A stretch of 57,142 bases of DNA from Rhodospirillales bacterium BBD 1991-14 (GCA_001657395.1 LYSY01000014.1:1-57142); one strand, 5' to 3'; counted from the first letter of the stretch, positions 9,560 to 17,803 are shown. Numbers and translations are program-made. The notes: a model not told the origin generated them from the letters alone.

Positions 9560-10267
9560 GTGTTCAGCCTTATCCCGAGACCAGCCAGAACATCATCGTT
9601 GCAGACTCCAGCGCCCAAAGCCTTTGGAAACCAGGCCCCCAAGCCGCGCATCGTCCAGTACCGCAACAAGCGGTACTCGGTCCGGCTGGAGCCGATCTAC
9701 TGGCAAACCCTCGAGGTGCTGGCGGAACGGAACCGCCTGCGCCTGGGCCGGTTCGTGGCGGAACTGGCGGAGAGCTACGAAGGGCCCAACTTTTCGTCCT
9801 ATCTGCGGGTCTTCTGCATGCTCGAGGGCGAGCAGGCATTGGCCCGGGAAACCCTGGGGCCGACCCACCACGGCCTCCTGGACGTCGTGACCAACTGTCC
9901 CAACCCGGGCGTCATTCTCTCCCGCTACAGGACGGTGATCGCATACAACAGCGCCTTCGGGGAATGGCTGGGTCCGATGGATGTGGCGGTCATCGGTGCC
10001 GAGTTGACCAGCCTGGTGCAGGTGCGCACGCGCCGTTCCCTGACCGAGGTCTGGCAGGACATGATCAGTGGCCGCGAGGCCAAGAGCGATGCCAAGTTGC
10101 TCTACGTGGCCCCCGGGCGGGTCAACGCCGCGCAGGCGACGATCCTGGCCCTGCGGTCCCAGACCTATCAGGAGTTCTATGCGGTGATGTGGCTGTCCCC
10201 CCAGGCCAGGCGGCCCGGCGTTCCAGGGACGGCGCCGACGCCACCGGCCCGCGCCCCTCAGGACTGA
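9560..10267 (+). CDS. Ribbon-helix-helix protein with PAS-like C-terminal domain
   Basis: 235 residues from a GTG; the true start could be a little further in, since no clear ribosome binding site is seen. Residues about 30-80 (RNKRYSVRLEPIYWQTLEVL, then helix RLGRFVAELAESYEGPNFSSYLRVF) match the ribbon-helix-helix type RHH_4 domain, a small dimeric DNA-binding fold. Residues about 105-215 resemble a PAS-type sensor domain (PGVILSRYRTVIAYNSAFGEWLG). This suggests a sensor-regulated transcription factor. It lies between the unknown gene at 9075 and the convergent acidic protein at 10343. A regulatory target in the adjoining secretion locus is possible but not shown. Confidence 0.7.
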   Translation: MFSLIPRPARTSSLQTPAPKAFGNQAPKPRIVQYRNKRYSVRLEPIYWQTLEVLAERNRLRLGRFVAELAESYEGPNFSSYLRVFCMLEGEQALARETLGPTHHGLLDVVTNCPNPGVILSRYRTVIAYNSAFGEWLGPMDVAVIGAELTSLVQVRTRRSLTEVWQDMISGREAKSDAKLLYVAPGRVNAAQATILALRSQTYQEFYAVMWLSPQARRPGVPGTAPTPPARAPQD

Positions 10268-10342
10268 GAACGCGACACAGGATTCGGTGCAACCTCGCCC
10301 ACCTTCGAGCGCGGCAATCCTGGCAGAGACCGTGCGGACCGG

Positions 10343-10747
10343 TCAGGCGATATTGGGGTCGTTGATGATCAGCACGTCGCTGGCGCTGTAGACCGTCAGA
10401 CCGCCCTCGAAACTGTAGAAGTTGAGGCCGGTGACATCGACGCCGGTCGCGGTGACGTGCTCCTCGGCGACGCCGAACTCGGTGATGGTCTCGGTCGTCA
10501 GGATGTTCACGGAGACGTCCTCGCCCGTGAACAGCACCACCTCACCGTCAGGATCCGGCAACAGGTCGTCCAGCTCCAGCAGAACGGAATCGGCACTCAG
10601 ATCGTCGGCCGGCGATGGCGCGCCCGGTTCCACGATAACCAGTGGAAGGCGATCCTGGTCGACATCCAGCACCAAGCTCTGCTCAGGCGCTTCCTCAGCG
10701 CTGACCGGAGCCTGTGGCAGATCCACAGCTGATTTGTTGTCGTCCAT
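10343..10747 (-). CDS. Small acidic hypothetical protein, possible accessory or passenger of the type I secretion locus
   Basis: 134 residues, strongly acidic, cysteine-free, no signal peptide, rich in Asp, Val and Leu. The C-terminal half predicts as beta strands (VLFTGEDVSVNILTTETITE and GLNFYSFEGGLTVYSASDVL). The protein ends LIINDPNIA. Acidic, Cys-free composition and an aliphatic C-terminus are typical of T1SS substrates, but no GGxGxD nonapeptide is present, so this is only suggestive. It lies downstream of tolC on the same strand, separated by a terminator at 10968-11003, and converges on the ribbon-helix-helix gene. I do not recognise a family. Confidence 0.6.
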   Translation of the reverse strand: MDDNKSAVDLPQAPVSAEEAPEQSLVLDVDQDRLPLVIVEPGAPSPADDLSADSVLLELDDLLPDPDGEVVLFTGEDVSVNILTTETITEFGVAEEHVTATGVDVTGLNFYSFEGGLTVYSASDVLIINDPNIA

Positions 10748-10927
10748 ACCGCAAAGGCCACCTTTTGGGCCCAGTTTCCACAGCTCTAGACCACTAAAAT
10801 AGATGTTTCACCGGTAAAGAACAACCATTCCGCACCGCAGGGGCGGTGAATTGAGGAATTTAGTCCTTTTTTGGTGTCCAGATGGCCCTCGGCACGCCTC
10901 GCCGACCAAGGACCAAGCAAACTCTGC

Positions 10928-10957
10928 GGATCCCCGGGGATCCCCGGGGATCCCCGG
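10928..10957. repeat. Three tandem copies of decamer GGATCCCCGG
   Basis: Three perfect 10-bp units in a row between tolC and the small acidic gene. The unit is made of overlapping palindromes, so the array can fold on itself. No function is known. It sits just beyond the tolC terminator. Confidence 0.9.
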
Positions 10958-10967
10958 AGCGGGGGGC

Positions 10968-11003
10968 AAAACAGAAACGGCCCCTCCGCAGCGGAGGGGC
11001 CGT
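10968..11003 (-). terminator. Rho-independent terminator of tolC
   Basis: Perfect inverted repeat with an 11-12 bp GC-rich stem (arms at about 10977-10987 and 10993-11003, loop GCAGC). On the minus strand it is followed by a T-rich run (TTTCTGTTTT). It begins 46 nt after the tolC stop. Confidence 0.8.
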
Positions 11004-11048
11004 CCCTATCCAAAGGCCGCCTGCCGCCGCGCGGCAGACGCCGGAGCG

Positions 11049-12455
11049 TCAGTCAACCAAGCCCTCGGCCCAGGACTTCTGCTCGACCACCGCCTGCTCA
11101 GGCGCGGAGACACCCAGCGTCTCCAGCAGAATGCCGCCGACGCCCAGGACGCGGTACGACGCAAGCTGCTCGTTGGTCTGAGCCGTGACCAGCTGGCCTT
11201 CCGAGACAAACAGTTCGTTCTCGGCGTCCAGCACGTCCAGCAGGGTCCGCTGAGCGACCTCGAACTGCTGTTCGTAAGCGTCCAGGGTCGAGCGGTTGAA
11301 GTCACGGGCCGTTTCCAGCGCTTCGATGCTGTCGCGGGCCGCCTCAAGAGCGAACCAGGAGGTACGCATTTCCTGCTGCGATTCCAGCACCGACTGGAAA
11401 CGACGGTTCTTGCTCTCCGTCAGGCGGAACAGGGCTTCCTGGCGGGCCGCCCGGTCGATGCCGCCGCGGAAGAGGTTCCAGCGCACACGAACCATGACCT
11501 GGTTGTTGAACTCGTAGGTGTCCAGCGCCGAGGTTCCGTCGTTGTACTCTGACTGCGCCTCCAGCGTGATGGCCGGATAGAACGGCACTTCCGACAGCTC
11601 GACCTCGGCTTCCGCCGTGCGCACATCCGCCTCGAAGATCTTGGTGGTGTTGTTGTTGCGCACTGCCAGCTGGACCGCATCGTCCAGCTCCGCGGGCAAG
11701 GAACCGGCCGGGAATTCCGGATAGGTGAGATCGTTGCCCGGGAAAGACCCGATGATGCGCGTGAAAATCGCCTCGGAGTCCCGCAGGTCGTTCAGGGTTT
11801 CGATCAGGGTGTTGTCCGCCCGGGCGGTACGCGCCTCGGTTTGGTCAACGTCGGCCTCGCTGCCGCCGCCGCCGCGCAACCGCTCCTGCTGAGCGGCCAG
11901 CACCTGCTGGTGATAGGCAACGTTGTCTTCGGCCAGCTTCACAAGATCGCGCTGACGCAGCACTTCGAGGTATGCGCCGATTGCGTCAAGGGCCAGAACC
12001 GCAGAGTTCTCGTAAACCCGATTGGCTGCGGACTCGACGCGCGCCTGCTCGCGCTCGACCGTCGCGCCGGCCTCAAAGCCGTCGAACAGCCGTTGCTGCA
12101 GCGTGAGCGAAGTCTCTTGACGACGCGTTGTCTCGGTGCCGCCATTATTGTTGGCGCGAGAGGTAGAGTCGTCGAAATTCTCAATACCAATGCCAGCGGC
12201 AAGATCGATCTGCGGCAAATACAGGCCACGCGCCTGACGCAGTTCCTGATCGACTGCCTCGCGATTGCTGGCGACAACGCCGATATCAGGATTTGTGGCG
12301 ATCGCCTGCTCTACGGCTTCCGTAAGCGACATGGCATGTGCCGACATCGCCAACGGGAAGGCCATGGCGCCACCCAAGAGTGCCGCCTTAAAACTCGTCA
12401 AACTCACACTGCGAGACCAGCGCATGCTAGCTTCCCCCGACTTAAAACCTTGCAT
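11049..12455 (-). CDS. tolC: TolC-family outer membrane channel of the type I secretion system
   Basis: 468 residues with an N-terminal signal peptide (basic start, hydrophobic AALLGGAMAFPLAMSAHA). The mature part has two OEP repeats typical of TolC/LapE: MSLTEAVEQAIATNPDI, the QRLFDGFEAGA region, and the second half with VRWNLFRGGIDRAARQEAL. It should form the trimeric outer-membrane exit duct for the adhesins. Two starts have plausible ribosome binding sites: ATG 12455 (GGGGGAGAGG 6 nt upstream) and ATG 12425. I keep the first. It is transcribed divergently from the ABC permease and membrane-fusion genes, with which it would complete a tripartite T1SS. Confidence 0.94.
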   Translation of the reverse strand: MQGFKSGEASMRWSRSVSLTSFKAALLGGAMAFPLAMSAHAMSLTEAVEQAIATNPDIGVVASNREAVDQELRQARGLYLPQIDLAAGIGIENFDDSTSRANNNGGTETTRRQETSLTLQQRLFDGFEAGATVEREQARVESAANRVYENSAVLALDAIGAYLEVLRQRDLVKLAEDNVAYHQQVLAAQQERLRGGGGSEADVDQTEARTARADNTLIETLNDLRDSEAIFTRIIGSFPGNDLTYPEFPAGSLPAELDDAVQLAVRNNNTTKIFEADVRTAEAEVELSEVPFYPAITLEAQSEYNDGTSALDTYEFNNQVMVRVRWNLFRGGIDRAARQEALFRLTESKNRRFQSVLESQQEMRTSWFALEAARDSIEALETARDFNRSTLDAYEQQFEVAQRTLLDVLDAENELFVSEGQLVTAQTNEQLASYRVLGVGGILLETLGVSAPEQAVVEQKSWAEGLVD

Positions 12456-13076
12456 CTAATACCTCTCCCCCGTGTCGGACCTCAGCGTCCGGAGATGGAC
12501 GAAAGGCAAACAATTCTCGAAATATTCGCGACTTGTAACCTGTTTCCAGTTTGACTGTCAACGAGCGCTCTCAAGCCGAAACAGGGTTAATCGGCGATTG
12601 ATCGTCTGATCTGCCACACTGTGACAAATTAACCACAATCGAGCCCTCGTGTCACTACCGTAAGTTCTCAGGATCAAAACCCAAGCAACTGGCATCAGGC
12701 ACAAATCTGGCCGCGAGGATGGGAAACACCGCCGCAGCCATTCGTCTGGCATGCGGATAAGGCCCTCCGACGGATTCTGTCAATCGCCATGACCATCCCG
12801 AACCGCTTCTCAGAAGAGGTAGCCGGCCGGTGAAAGCCTTCCCCGGCCACTGCGAGGCCTCCCTTTTCTGGGGTGCGCTGCCGTATCTTTGAACCGAAGG
12901 TTTAATAAATCCGACAAGTCTTGCGTAATAAGACTGAAATACTGCCGGCAAAGGGGGCTGCATCGCGCGCAATACTGGTGAATACTGTGGCATTTCGCAC
13001 AGTCGGGCGCGCAGATGGGGCCATAGGGTTTCCGGGCGTTCCCGGCCCGCAAATAAGGGGGCACAGCACAGGCCCG

Positions 13077-13098
13077 CACATGGGCTCCACATGGGCTC
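13077..13098 (+). repeat. Tandem 11-bp direct repeat CACATGGGCTC x2
   Basis: Two perfect adjacent copies, one helical turn apart, about 290 bp upstream of the T1SS permease start. Direct repeats at helical spacing are typical of sites for tandemly bound response regulators; the binding protein is unknown. Confidence 0.7.
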
Positions 13099-13164
13099 GA
13101 GGAGGGTGTCAGAAGTCCGTTCGAGTCAAACCGCTGGCCCTCCGGGCAAAGTATGCTATTAACC

Positions 13165-13233
13165 CTTTGCGAATGAAGCGAAGATAGTTTTTCGGCAGTT
13201 TCCAGGCGTCCTGAACCCAAACTCTTTGCGAAT
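13165..13233 (+). repeat. Direct repeat CTTTGCGAAT, two copies 59 bp apart
   Basis: Copies at 13165-13174 and 13224-13233 in the A/T-richer promoter-proximal part upstream of the T1SS permease gene. The first overlaps the TTAACCCTTT box at 13159-13168. Possible operator sites; no known regulator can be named. Confidence 0.6.
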
Positions 13234-13386
13234 TCGTAACAACTATAGTGAAGCCTTGGCATTGATCGTTCTTGCACTGAGAACAGTGGGCTGGCGCGCC
13301 ATTCTGTCCAATTGCGCACCGCCGCAACGTCAGTATGTCAAAGCGCCGGACCGGACATGAGTTGACGGGGGAACAGTAGGCACAAC

Positions 13387-16032
13387 ATGGTCGCCCGTGA
13401 TGACACGACGGCAAAGCGAACGCCTCCCGTCACCGGACTGAAGTCCGGCAAGGGCAAAGAAACCAAGGCAGCGGACGCTCACCGGCCGGATCCGGGCCTG
13501 ACCTTCGGGCGCGGCGGGCCGGCCGCGGAGCCGGATCTGAAAACCGGTGTCGGGCCCGGCGAGGGCGAAACCGCGGCCAGCGAGCCGGACCTGAAGCTGC
13601 CGCCGACGCGGTTCGAGGATAAGCCGGAGACATCGGCGAAGGAGTCCGCCGCCCCGGCCCGGTCCGAGGGTGACGGCAAGAGTTCAGACAAGGGTGTGCG
13701 ATCCGACGATGGGTCTGCCAAGAGCAAGGATACAGCCGACGTGAGTGAGGCATTTGATACCGAACGCAAGGGGCCCGAGGGCGAGAGTCTTGCCGAGTCC
13801 GAAGCGGCGGCAAGCGAGGATTCCAAGGGTGCCGGCCTCGGCGTGACCTTGCGCCCGAAGGATGTGATCGAAGATGCGTCCGACAAGGACTGGGCGATTG
13901 CGGCCTCCTCCGTCGATTTTGAGGACCCTCTGGTCCGCTCGCTCTCTCTTCTGGCAGGGCTGCTTCAGCGGCCGATCTCCGTCGAAGCGCTGAAGGCCGG
14001 CCTGCCCCATGCCCAGGAAGCCTTCACGCCGGAGCTGGCGGTCCGCGCAGCCGAACGGGCGGGCCTGTCCGCCAGGGTGGTGCGGCGCCCACAGCTGTCG
14101 AAGATCCTGCCGGTCACCCTGCCCTGCATTCTTCTGCTGAAGGGCGGCAACTGCTGCGTGCTGAACGAGCTTGCCAACGGCCAGGCTGACGTCCTGCTGC
14201 CGGAGGCCGGCGGCACCTCCAAGTCGGTGGACATGCGCGCGCTGCAGGAGCAATTCACCGGCTACGCCATCTTCGCCCGCACGGAGGCGCGCTTTGACGA
14301 CCGTGCGCCGGAGCGCAAGCTGGCCGAGCCGCGGGCCTGGTTCTGGGGCACCCTGGCCCAGTTCTGGCCGATCTACAGCCACGTCGTGCTGGCCTCGCTG
14401 CTGATCAACTGCTTCGCCATCGCCAGCCCGCTGTTCATTATGAATGTCTACGACCGCGTGGTGCCCAACCAGGCGATCGAGACGCTCTGGGTCCTGGCCA
14501 TCGGCGTGCTGACGGTCTTTGGCTTCGAGTTCGTGATGCGCAACCTGCGCACCTACTTCGTCGACATTGCCGGCAAGAACGCGGACGTGATCATCGCCAG
14601 CCGGCTGCTCGAACAGCTGATGTCCACCCGTCTCGACGCCAAGCCCGCCTCCACCGGCGCGATGGCCAACAACCTGCGGGAATTCGAGTCGCTGCGCGAG
14701 TTCTTCACCTCGGGCACCCTCGTGGCCCTCGTCGACCTGCCCTTCATCTTCCTGTTCATCGGCGTGATCTACATCGTCGCCGGGCCGGTCGCCTTCGTGC
14801 CGCTGGCCATGGTGCCGCTGGTGATCTGCGTCGGCCTGTTCCTGCAGTATCCGCTGCGCAGCATTATGGAAAAGGGGCAGCGCGAGGCGAGCCAGAAGCA
14901 CGCCCTCCTGGTGGAGACCATCGACGGTCTGGAGACCATCAAGGCCACCGCCGCCGAAGGCCGGGTCCAGCGCTCCTGGGAGCGTTTCGTCGGGCTCTCC
15001 GCCGAATCCTCGGGCAGGGCCCGCTTCATCTCCGGGCTGGCAACCACCTTCGCCCAGATCGCCATTCAGATGTCGACGGTGATCGTCATCGTCTTTGGCG
15101 TCTACCAGATCGCCGAGGGCAACATCACCATGGGCGCCCTGATTGCCGCCACGATCCTGACGGGCCGCGCACTGGCGCCGCTGGGGGCGGTGGCGGCCAT
15201 GCTGACCCGCCTGCAGCAATCGCGGGTCGCTCTGCAATCGCTGGACCAGCTCATGAAGGCGCCGGTGGAGCGGTCCCAGAACAAGCGCTTCCTGCACCGA
15301 CCGCGCCTCAGCGGCCAGGTCGAGTTCAAGCAGGTCACCTTCAGCTATCCGGGCCAGGAGACCAAGGCGCTCGACAACCTCACCTTCAAGATCAAGCCCG
15401 GCGAAAGAGTGGGCATGCTGGGGCGCATCGGCTCGGGCAAGAGCACGGTGTCGCGCATGATGGTCGGCCTCTACGAACCGATGGAGGGCGCCGTCCTGAT
15501 GGACGGGACCGACATCCGACAGGTCGACCCGGCCGACCTGCGCCGCAACATCGGCTACGTTTCCCAGGACAACTATCTGTTCTTCGGCTCGGTGCGCGAC
15601 AACATCTGCTTCGGCGCCCCCCACGTGGACGACGAGACCATTCTGCGCGCCGCCGAGGTGGCCGGGGTCAGCGACTTCCTGCGGACCCATCCGCTGGGTT
15701 TCGACCTGCCGGTTGGCGAGCGCGGCATGGCCCTTTCGGGCGGCCAGCGCCAGTCCGTCGCCATCGCCCGCTCCATGCTTCTGGACCCGCCGATCATCCT
15801 GCTGGACGAGCCGACGAGCCATATGGACAACTCCTCCGAGGCCGCCTTCAAACGACGCCTCGAAAGCATGCTGCCGGGCAAGACTCTTTTCCTGGTGACA
15901 CACCGCAGTTCGCTGCTGACGCTGGTCGACCGCTTGCTGATCATCGACAACGGCAAGATCGTGGCCGACGGCCCGAAAGACGAGGTTCTGAAGGCGCTGC
16001 GCCAGGGCCAGATCCGGGCCAGCAGCGCCTGA
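13387..16032 (+). CDS. lapB: Type I secretion ABC permease/ATPase (LapB/LssB-like)
   Basis: 881 residues. Residues 1-160 are a charged, Pro/Ser/Glu-rich, probably disordered extension containing EPDLK twice. Residues about 175-300 resemble the C39-like domain, but there is no catalytic cysteine at its start (EDPLVRSL instead of a DC motif), as in RTX exporters that do not cut a leader. A six-helix ABC membrane domain follows (about 315-610), then the ATPase: Walker A GRIGSGKST (679-687), signature LSGGQ (783-787) and Walker B ILLDEP with D807/E808. It resembles the LapB/LssB branch that exports giant adhesins. The ATG at 13387 follows a GGGGGAA stretch. It forms an operon with the membrane-fusion gene downstream. 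Confidence 0.94.
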   Translation: MVARDDTTAKRTPPVTGLKSGKGKETKAADAHRPDPGLTFGRGGPAAEPDLKTGVGPGEGETAASEPDLKLPPTRFEDKPETSAKESAAPARSEGDGKSSDKGVRSDDGSAKSKDTADVSEAFDTERKGPEGESLAESEAAASEDSKGAGLGVTLRPKDVIEDASDKDWAIAASSVDFEDPLVRSLSLLAGLLQRPISVEALKAGLPHAQEAFTPELAVRAAERAGLSARVVRRPQLSKILPVTLPCILLLKGGNCCVLNELANGQADVLLPEAGGTSKSVDMRALQEQFTGYAIFARTEARFDDRAPERKLAEPRAWFWGTLAQFWPIYSHVVLASLLINCFAIASPLFIMNVYDRVVPNQAIETLWVLAIGVLTVFGFEFVMRNLRTYFVDIAGKNADVIIASRLLEQLMSTRLDAKPASTGAMANNLREFESLREFFTSGTLVALVDLPFIFLFIGVIYIVAGPVAFVPLAMVPLVICVGLFLQYPLRSIMEKGQREASQKHALLVETIDGLETIKATAAEGRVQRSWERFVGLSAESSGRARFISGLATTFAQIAIQMSTVIVIVFGVYQIAEGNITMGALIAATILTGRALAPLGAVAAMLTRLQQSRVALQSLDQLMKAPVERSQNKRFLHRPRLSGQVEFKQVTFSYPGQETKALDNLTFKIKPGERVGMLGRIGSGKSTVSRMMVGLYEPMEGAVLMDGTDIRQVDPADLRRNIGYVSQDNYLFFGSVRDNICFGAPHVDDETILRAAEVAGVSDFLRTHPLGFDLPVGERGMALSGGQRQSVAIARSMLLDPPIILLDEPTSHMDNSSEAAFKRRLESMLPGKTLFLVTHRSSLLTLVDRLLIIDNGKIVADGPKDEVLKALRQGQIRASSA

Positions 16033-16041
16033 GCCGGGCCT

Positions 16042-16058
16042 CTGAGCGCTTCGCTCAG
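16042..16058 (+). other. Intercistronic hairpin between lapB and lapC
   Basis: Perfect 7-bp inverted repeat CTGAGCG/CGCTCAG with a 3-nt loop, 10 nt after the permease stop. No T-run follows, so it is not a classical terminator; it may stabilise or attenuate the transcript between the two secretion genes. Confidence 0.5.
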
Positions 16059-16175
16059 GGGGTCTGGCCTAAATCAATGACAAGGCCGCGGAACTGGGCC
16101 AAGCTGTACAATTCCGCCGCGTCCGTTCGTGCAGTCGGCGACACGCGGGAGCGGGAAACGAAGGACTGAGTGGAT

Positions 16176-17510
16176 ATGAGCTCACAAGGCGTTTTCGATC
16201 GTGACGATCTCGACTTCATGCCGGAGGTCCATGCCGCCACGCGGCACCGTGGGCGGCGCTTCGCCTACATCCTGACGATCATCTCGGTCATCTTCTTCAT
16301 CGTCATGGGAATCTGGGCCCACTACGCGGTCCTGGACGAGGTGACCCGCGGCGAAGGCACGATTATCCCCTCCTCCAAGACCCAGGTCATTCAGAACCTG
16401 GAGGGCGGCATCCTCTCCGAGATCCTGGTCCGCGAAGGCGACATCGTCGAGGCCGGCGACGTTCTGGTGCGCATCGAGAACACCATCGCGACGGCAAACC
16501 TGGAAGACGCCCGCTCCCAGTACCTCAGTCTGCAGGCCACCGAGGCCCGCCTGATCGCGGAACTGGAAGAGAAAGAGGCCGTCGACTTTCCGCCGTCGGT
16601 GAACGAAGAGGCCCCCATCGTGGTTGCCGACCAGCAGCGCCTCTTCAACGCCCGCAAGCGCCAGCTCGCCGCCCAGGTTTCGGTGCTTGAATCCCAGGCC
16701 AGCCAGCGCAAGCAGGAAGTCGCCGAAATGGCCAGCCGCCGCCGCCAGTTGGAGCAAAGCCTGCGCCTGGCGCGGGAAGAACAGGCGATCACGGCACCGC
16801 TCGTGCAGAAAGGCATCATGCCCCGCATCGAGCTGATCCGTATCGACCGCCAGGTCGCGGACCTGGAGGGCGAGATCCGCACGATCCGCACCGCCATCCC
16901 CCGCCTTCAGTCGGCGCAGAAAGAGGCCGAACAGCGCATCGACGAGATGGTCCTCACGACACGGACCGAGACCTCCGACGAGTTGAACCGGATCCGCGCC
17001 GAGTTGAAGTCGATCTCCCAGTCGCTCTTCGCCGGCCAGGACCGGGTCACGCGCACCGCGGTGCGCTCCCGTGTGCGCGGGACAGTGAAGAACCTGAAGC
17101 GCACGACCGTCGGCGGCGTCATCCAGCCGGGCGAGGACATCATGGAGATCGTGCCCCTGGACGATACCCTGCTGGTGGAAGCCCAGGTGCGGCCGGCCGA
17201 CATCGCGTTCCTGCGCCCCGGCCAGGAATCCATCATCAAGGTCTCGGCCTACGACTTCTCCGTCTACGGGGGGCTGACGGCCAACCTGGAACGCATCTCC
17301 GCCGACACCATCAAGGACGAGCAGGGCGAGAGCTTCTACCGCGTCTACCTGCGCACCCAGGAGAGCCATCTGGAGCGCAACGGTGAGTCCTTGCCGATCA
17401 TTCCCGGCATGACCGTGACGGCGGAGATCCTGACCGGCGAGAAGTCGGTCCTGGACTACCTGCTGAAGCCCATCCTCAAGGCGCAGGGCTCGGCACTGCG
17501 CGAGCGCTAA
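16176..17510 (+). CDS. lapC: Type I secretion membrane-fusion protein (HlyD/LapC-like)
   Basis: About 444 residues from the ATG at 16176 (GAAGGA 10 nt upstream); an in-frame GTG at 16170 is an alternative. A short cytoplasmic N-terminus is followed by a TM helix (FAYILTIISVIFFIVMGIWA, about 29-48). Next come a lipoyl-like half motif (TQVIQNLEGGILSEILVREGD), a long coiled coil (about 100-290, Gln/Glu/Arg-rich) and a C-terminal beta-barrel/lipoyl half (RSRVRGTVKNLKRTTVGGVI). This is the HlyD family adaptor that bridges the ABC permease and TolC across the periplasm. The 137-nt gap to the permease contains a hairpin but no terminator. A strong terminator follows at 17541. Confidence 0.94.
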   Translation: MSSQGVFDRDDLDFMPEVHAATRHRGRRFAYILTIISVIFFIVMGIWAHYAVLDEVTRGEGTIIPSSKTQVIQNLEGGILSEILVREGDIVEAGDVLVRIENTIATANLEDARSQYLSLQATEARLIAELEEKEAVDFPPSVNEEAPIVVADQQRLFNARKRQLAAQVSVLESQASQRKQEVAEMASRRRQLEQSLRLAREEQAITAPLVQKGIMPRIELIRIDRQVADLEGEIRTIRTAIPRLQSAQKEAEQRIDEMVLTTRTETSDELNRIRAELKSISQSLFAGQDRVTRTAVRSRVRGTVKNLKRTTVGGVIQPGEDIMEIVPLDDTLLVEAQVRPADIAFLRPGQESIIKVSAYDFSVYGGLTANLERISADTIKDEQGESFYRVYLRTQESHLERNGESLPIIPGMTVTAEILTGEKSVLDYLLKPILKAQGSALRER

Positions 17511-17540
17511 CAGGCGGCACCGCAGTGCGGATGCCGGCGC

Positions 17541-17573
17541 AGCGCCGTCACCAGCCCGGTGGCGGCGCTTTTT
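17541..17573 (+). terminator. Rho-independent terminator after lapC
   Basis: 12-bp GC-rich stem with one G-T wobble (arms 17541-17552 and 17558-17569, 5-nt loop) running into TTTTT at 17569-17573. It separates the secretion operon from the LapG operon, which therefore needs its own promoter. Confidence 0.88.
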
Positions 17574-17713
17574 GCTGCATTTACCATCCCGCCCGGCCAG
17601 ATGGCGCGCATTTGAGGCAAAAACGCGGGAAATGTGCCTCACCCGGCCGTGAGCCGCGTAAACCATCTTTCGAAAACTTCCCTTAAGTCAAAGCAGCGAT
17701 CCTCACAGGGCAA

Positions 17714-17736
17714 GGCTTTGAAGCGGCTTCAAAGCC
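17714..17736 (+). promoter_or_regulatory. Perfect 11-bp palindrome upstream of the LapG gene
   Basis: GGCTTTGAAGC - G - GCTTCAAAGCC, centred 79 bp before the start codon. It may be a repressor operator or, if transcribed, a hairpin in the leader. Confidence 0.65.
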
Positions 17737-17748
17737 CACGAGATCCGT

Positions 17749-17786
17749 GTCTCTGCGCGACCCGTGCATCTGCACGGCTCAGAGAC
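17749..17786 (+). promoter_or_regulatory. Two-part stem-loop just before the LapG ribosome binding site
   Basis: Outer stem GTCTCTG/CAGAGAC (7 bp, perfect) encloses an inner stem built from CCGTGC/GCACGG. It ends 3 nt before the Shine-Dalgarno GAGGGAG (17790-17796), with the start at 17804. No T-run follows, so a translational control element is more likely than a terminator. Confidence 0.55.
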
Positions 17787-17803
17787 CCTGAGGGAGCCTG
17801 CAG

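Larger units (their letters stand above)
12456..13386. promoter_or_regulatory. 931-bp divergent regulatory region between tolC and the T1SS permease gene
   Basis: No protein-like frame is seen; the minus-strand frames here are Cys/Arg/Pro-rich and lack family character. It is A/T-richer than its neighbours, especially at 12590-12660 and 13150-13260. It contains an 11-bp tandem repeat (13077-13098), two copies of CTTTGCGAAT (13165 and 13224), TTAACCCTTT at 13159-13168, and ACAGGGTTAA at 12581-12590, which reads TTAACCCTGT towards tolC. The size suggests complex control of secretion genes. Confidence 0.6.

Noticed and set aside
12810-13319. 169-codon minus-strand frame in the tolC/lapB intergenic region
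   Set aside because: Cys/Pro/Arg/Ser-rich without family resemblance, and it covers the promoter repeats.
13900-14300. Active C39 peptidase domain in the permease
   Set aside because: No cysteine in the canonical position, so it is the non-catalytic C39-like domain of RTX exporters.
13684-15903. 739-codon minus-strand frame opposite the T1SS permease
   Set aside because: The plus-strand frame contains Walker A, LSGGQ and Walker B; the opposite frame has only shadow composition.
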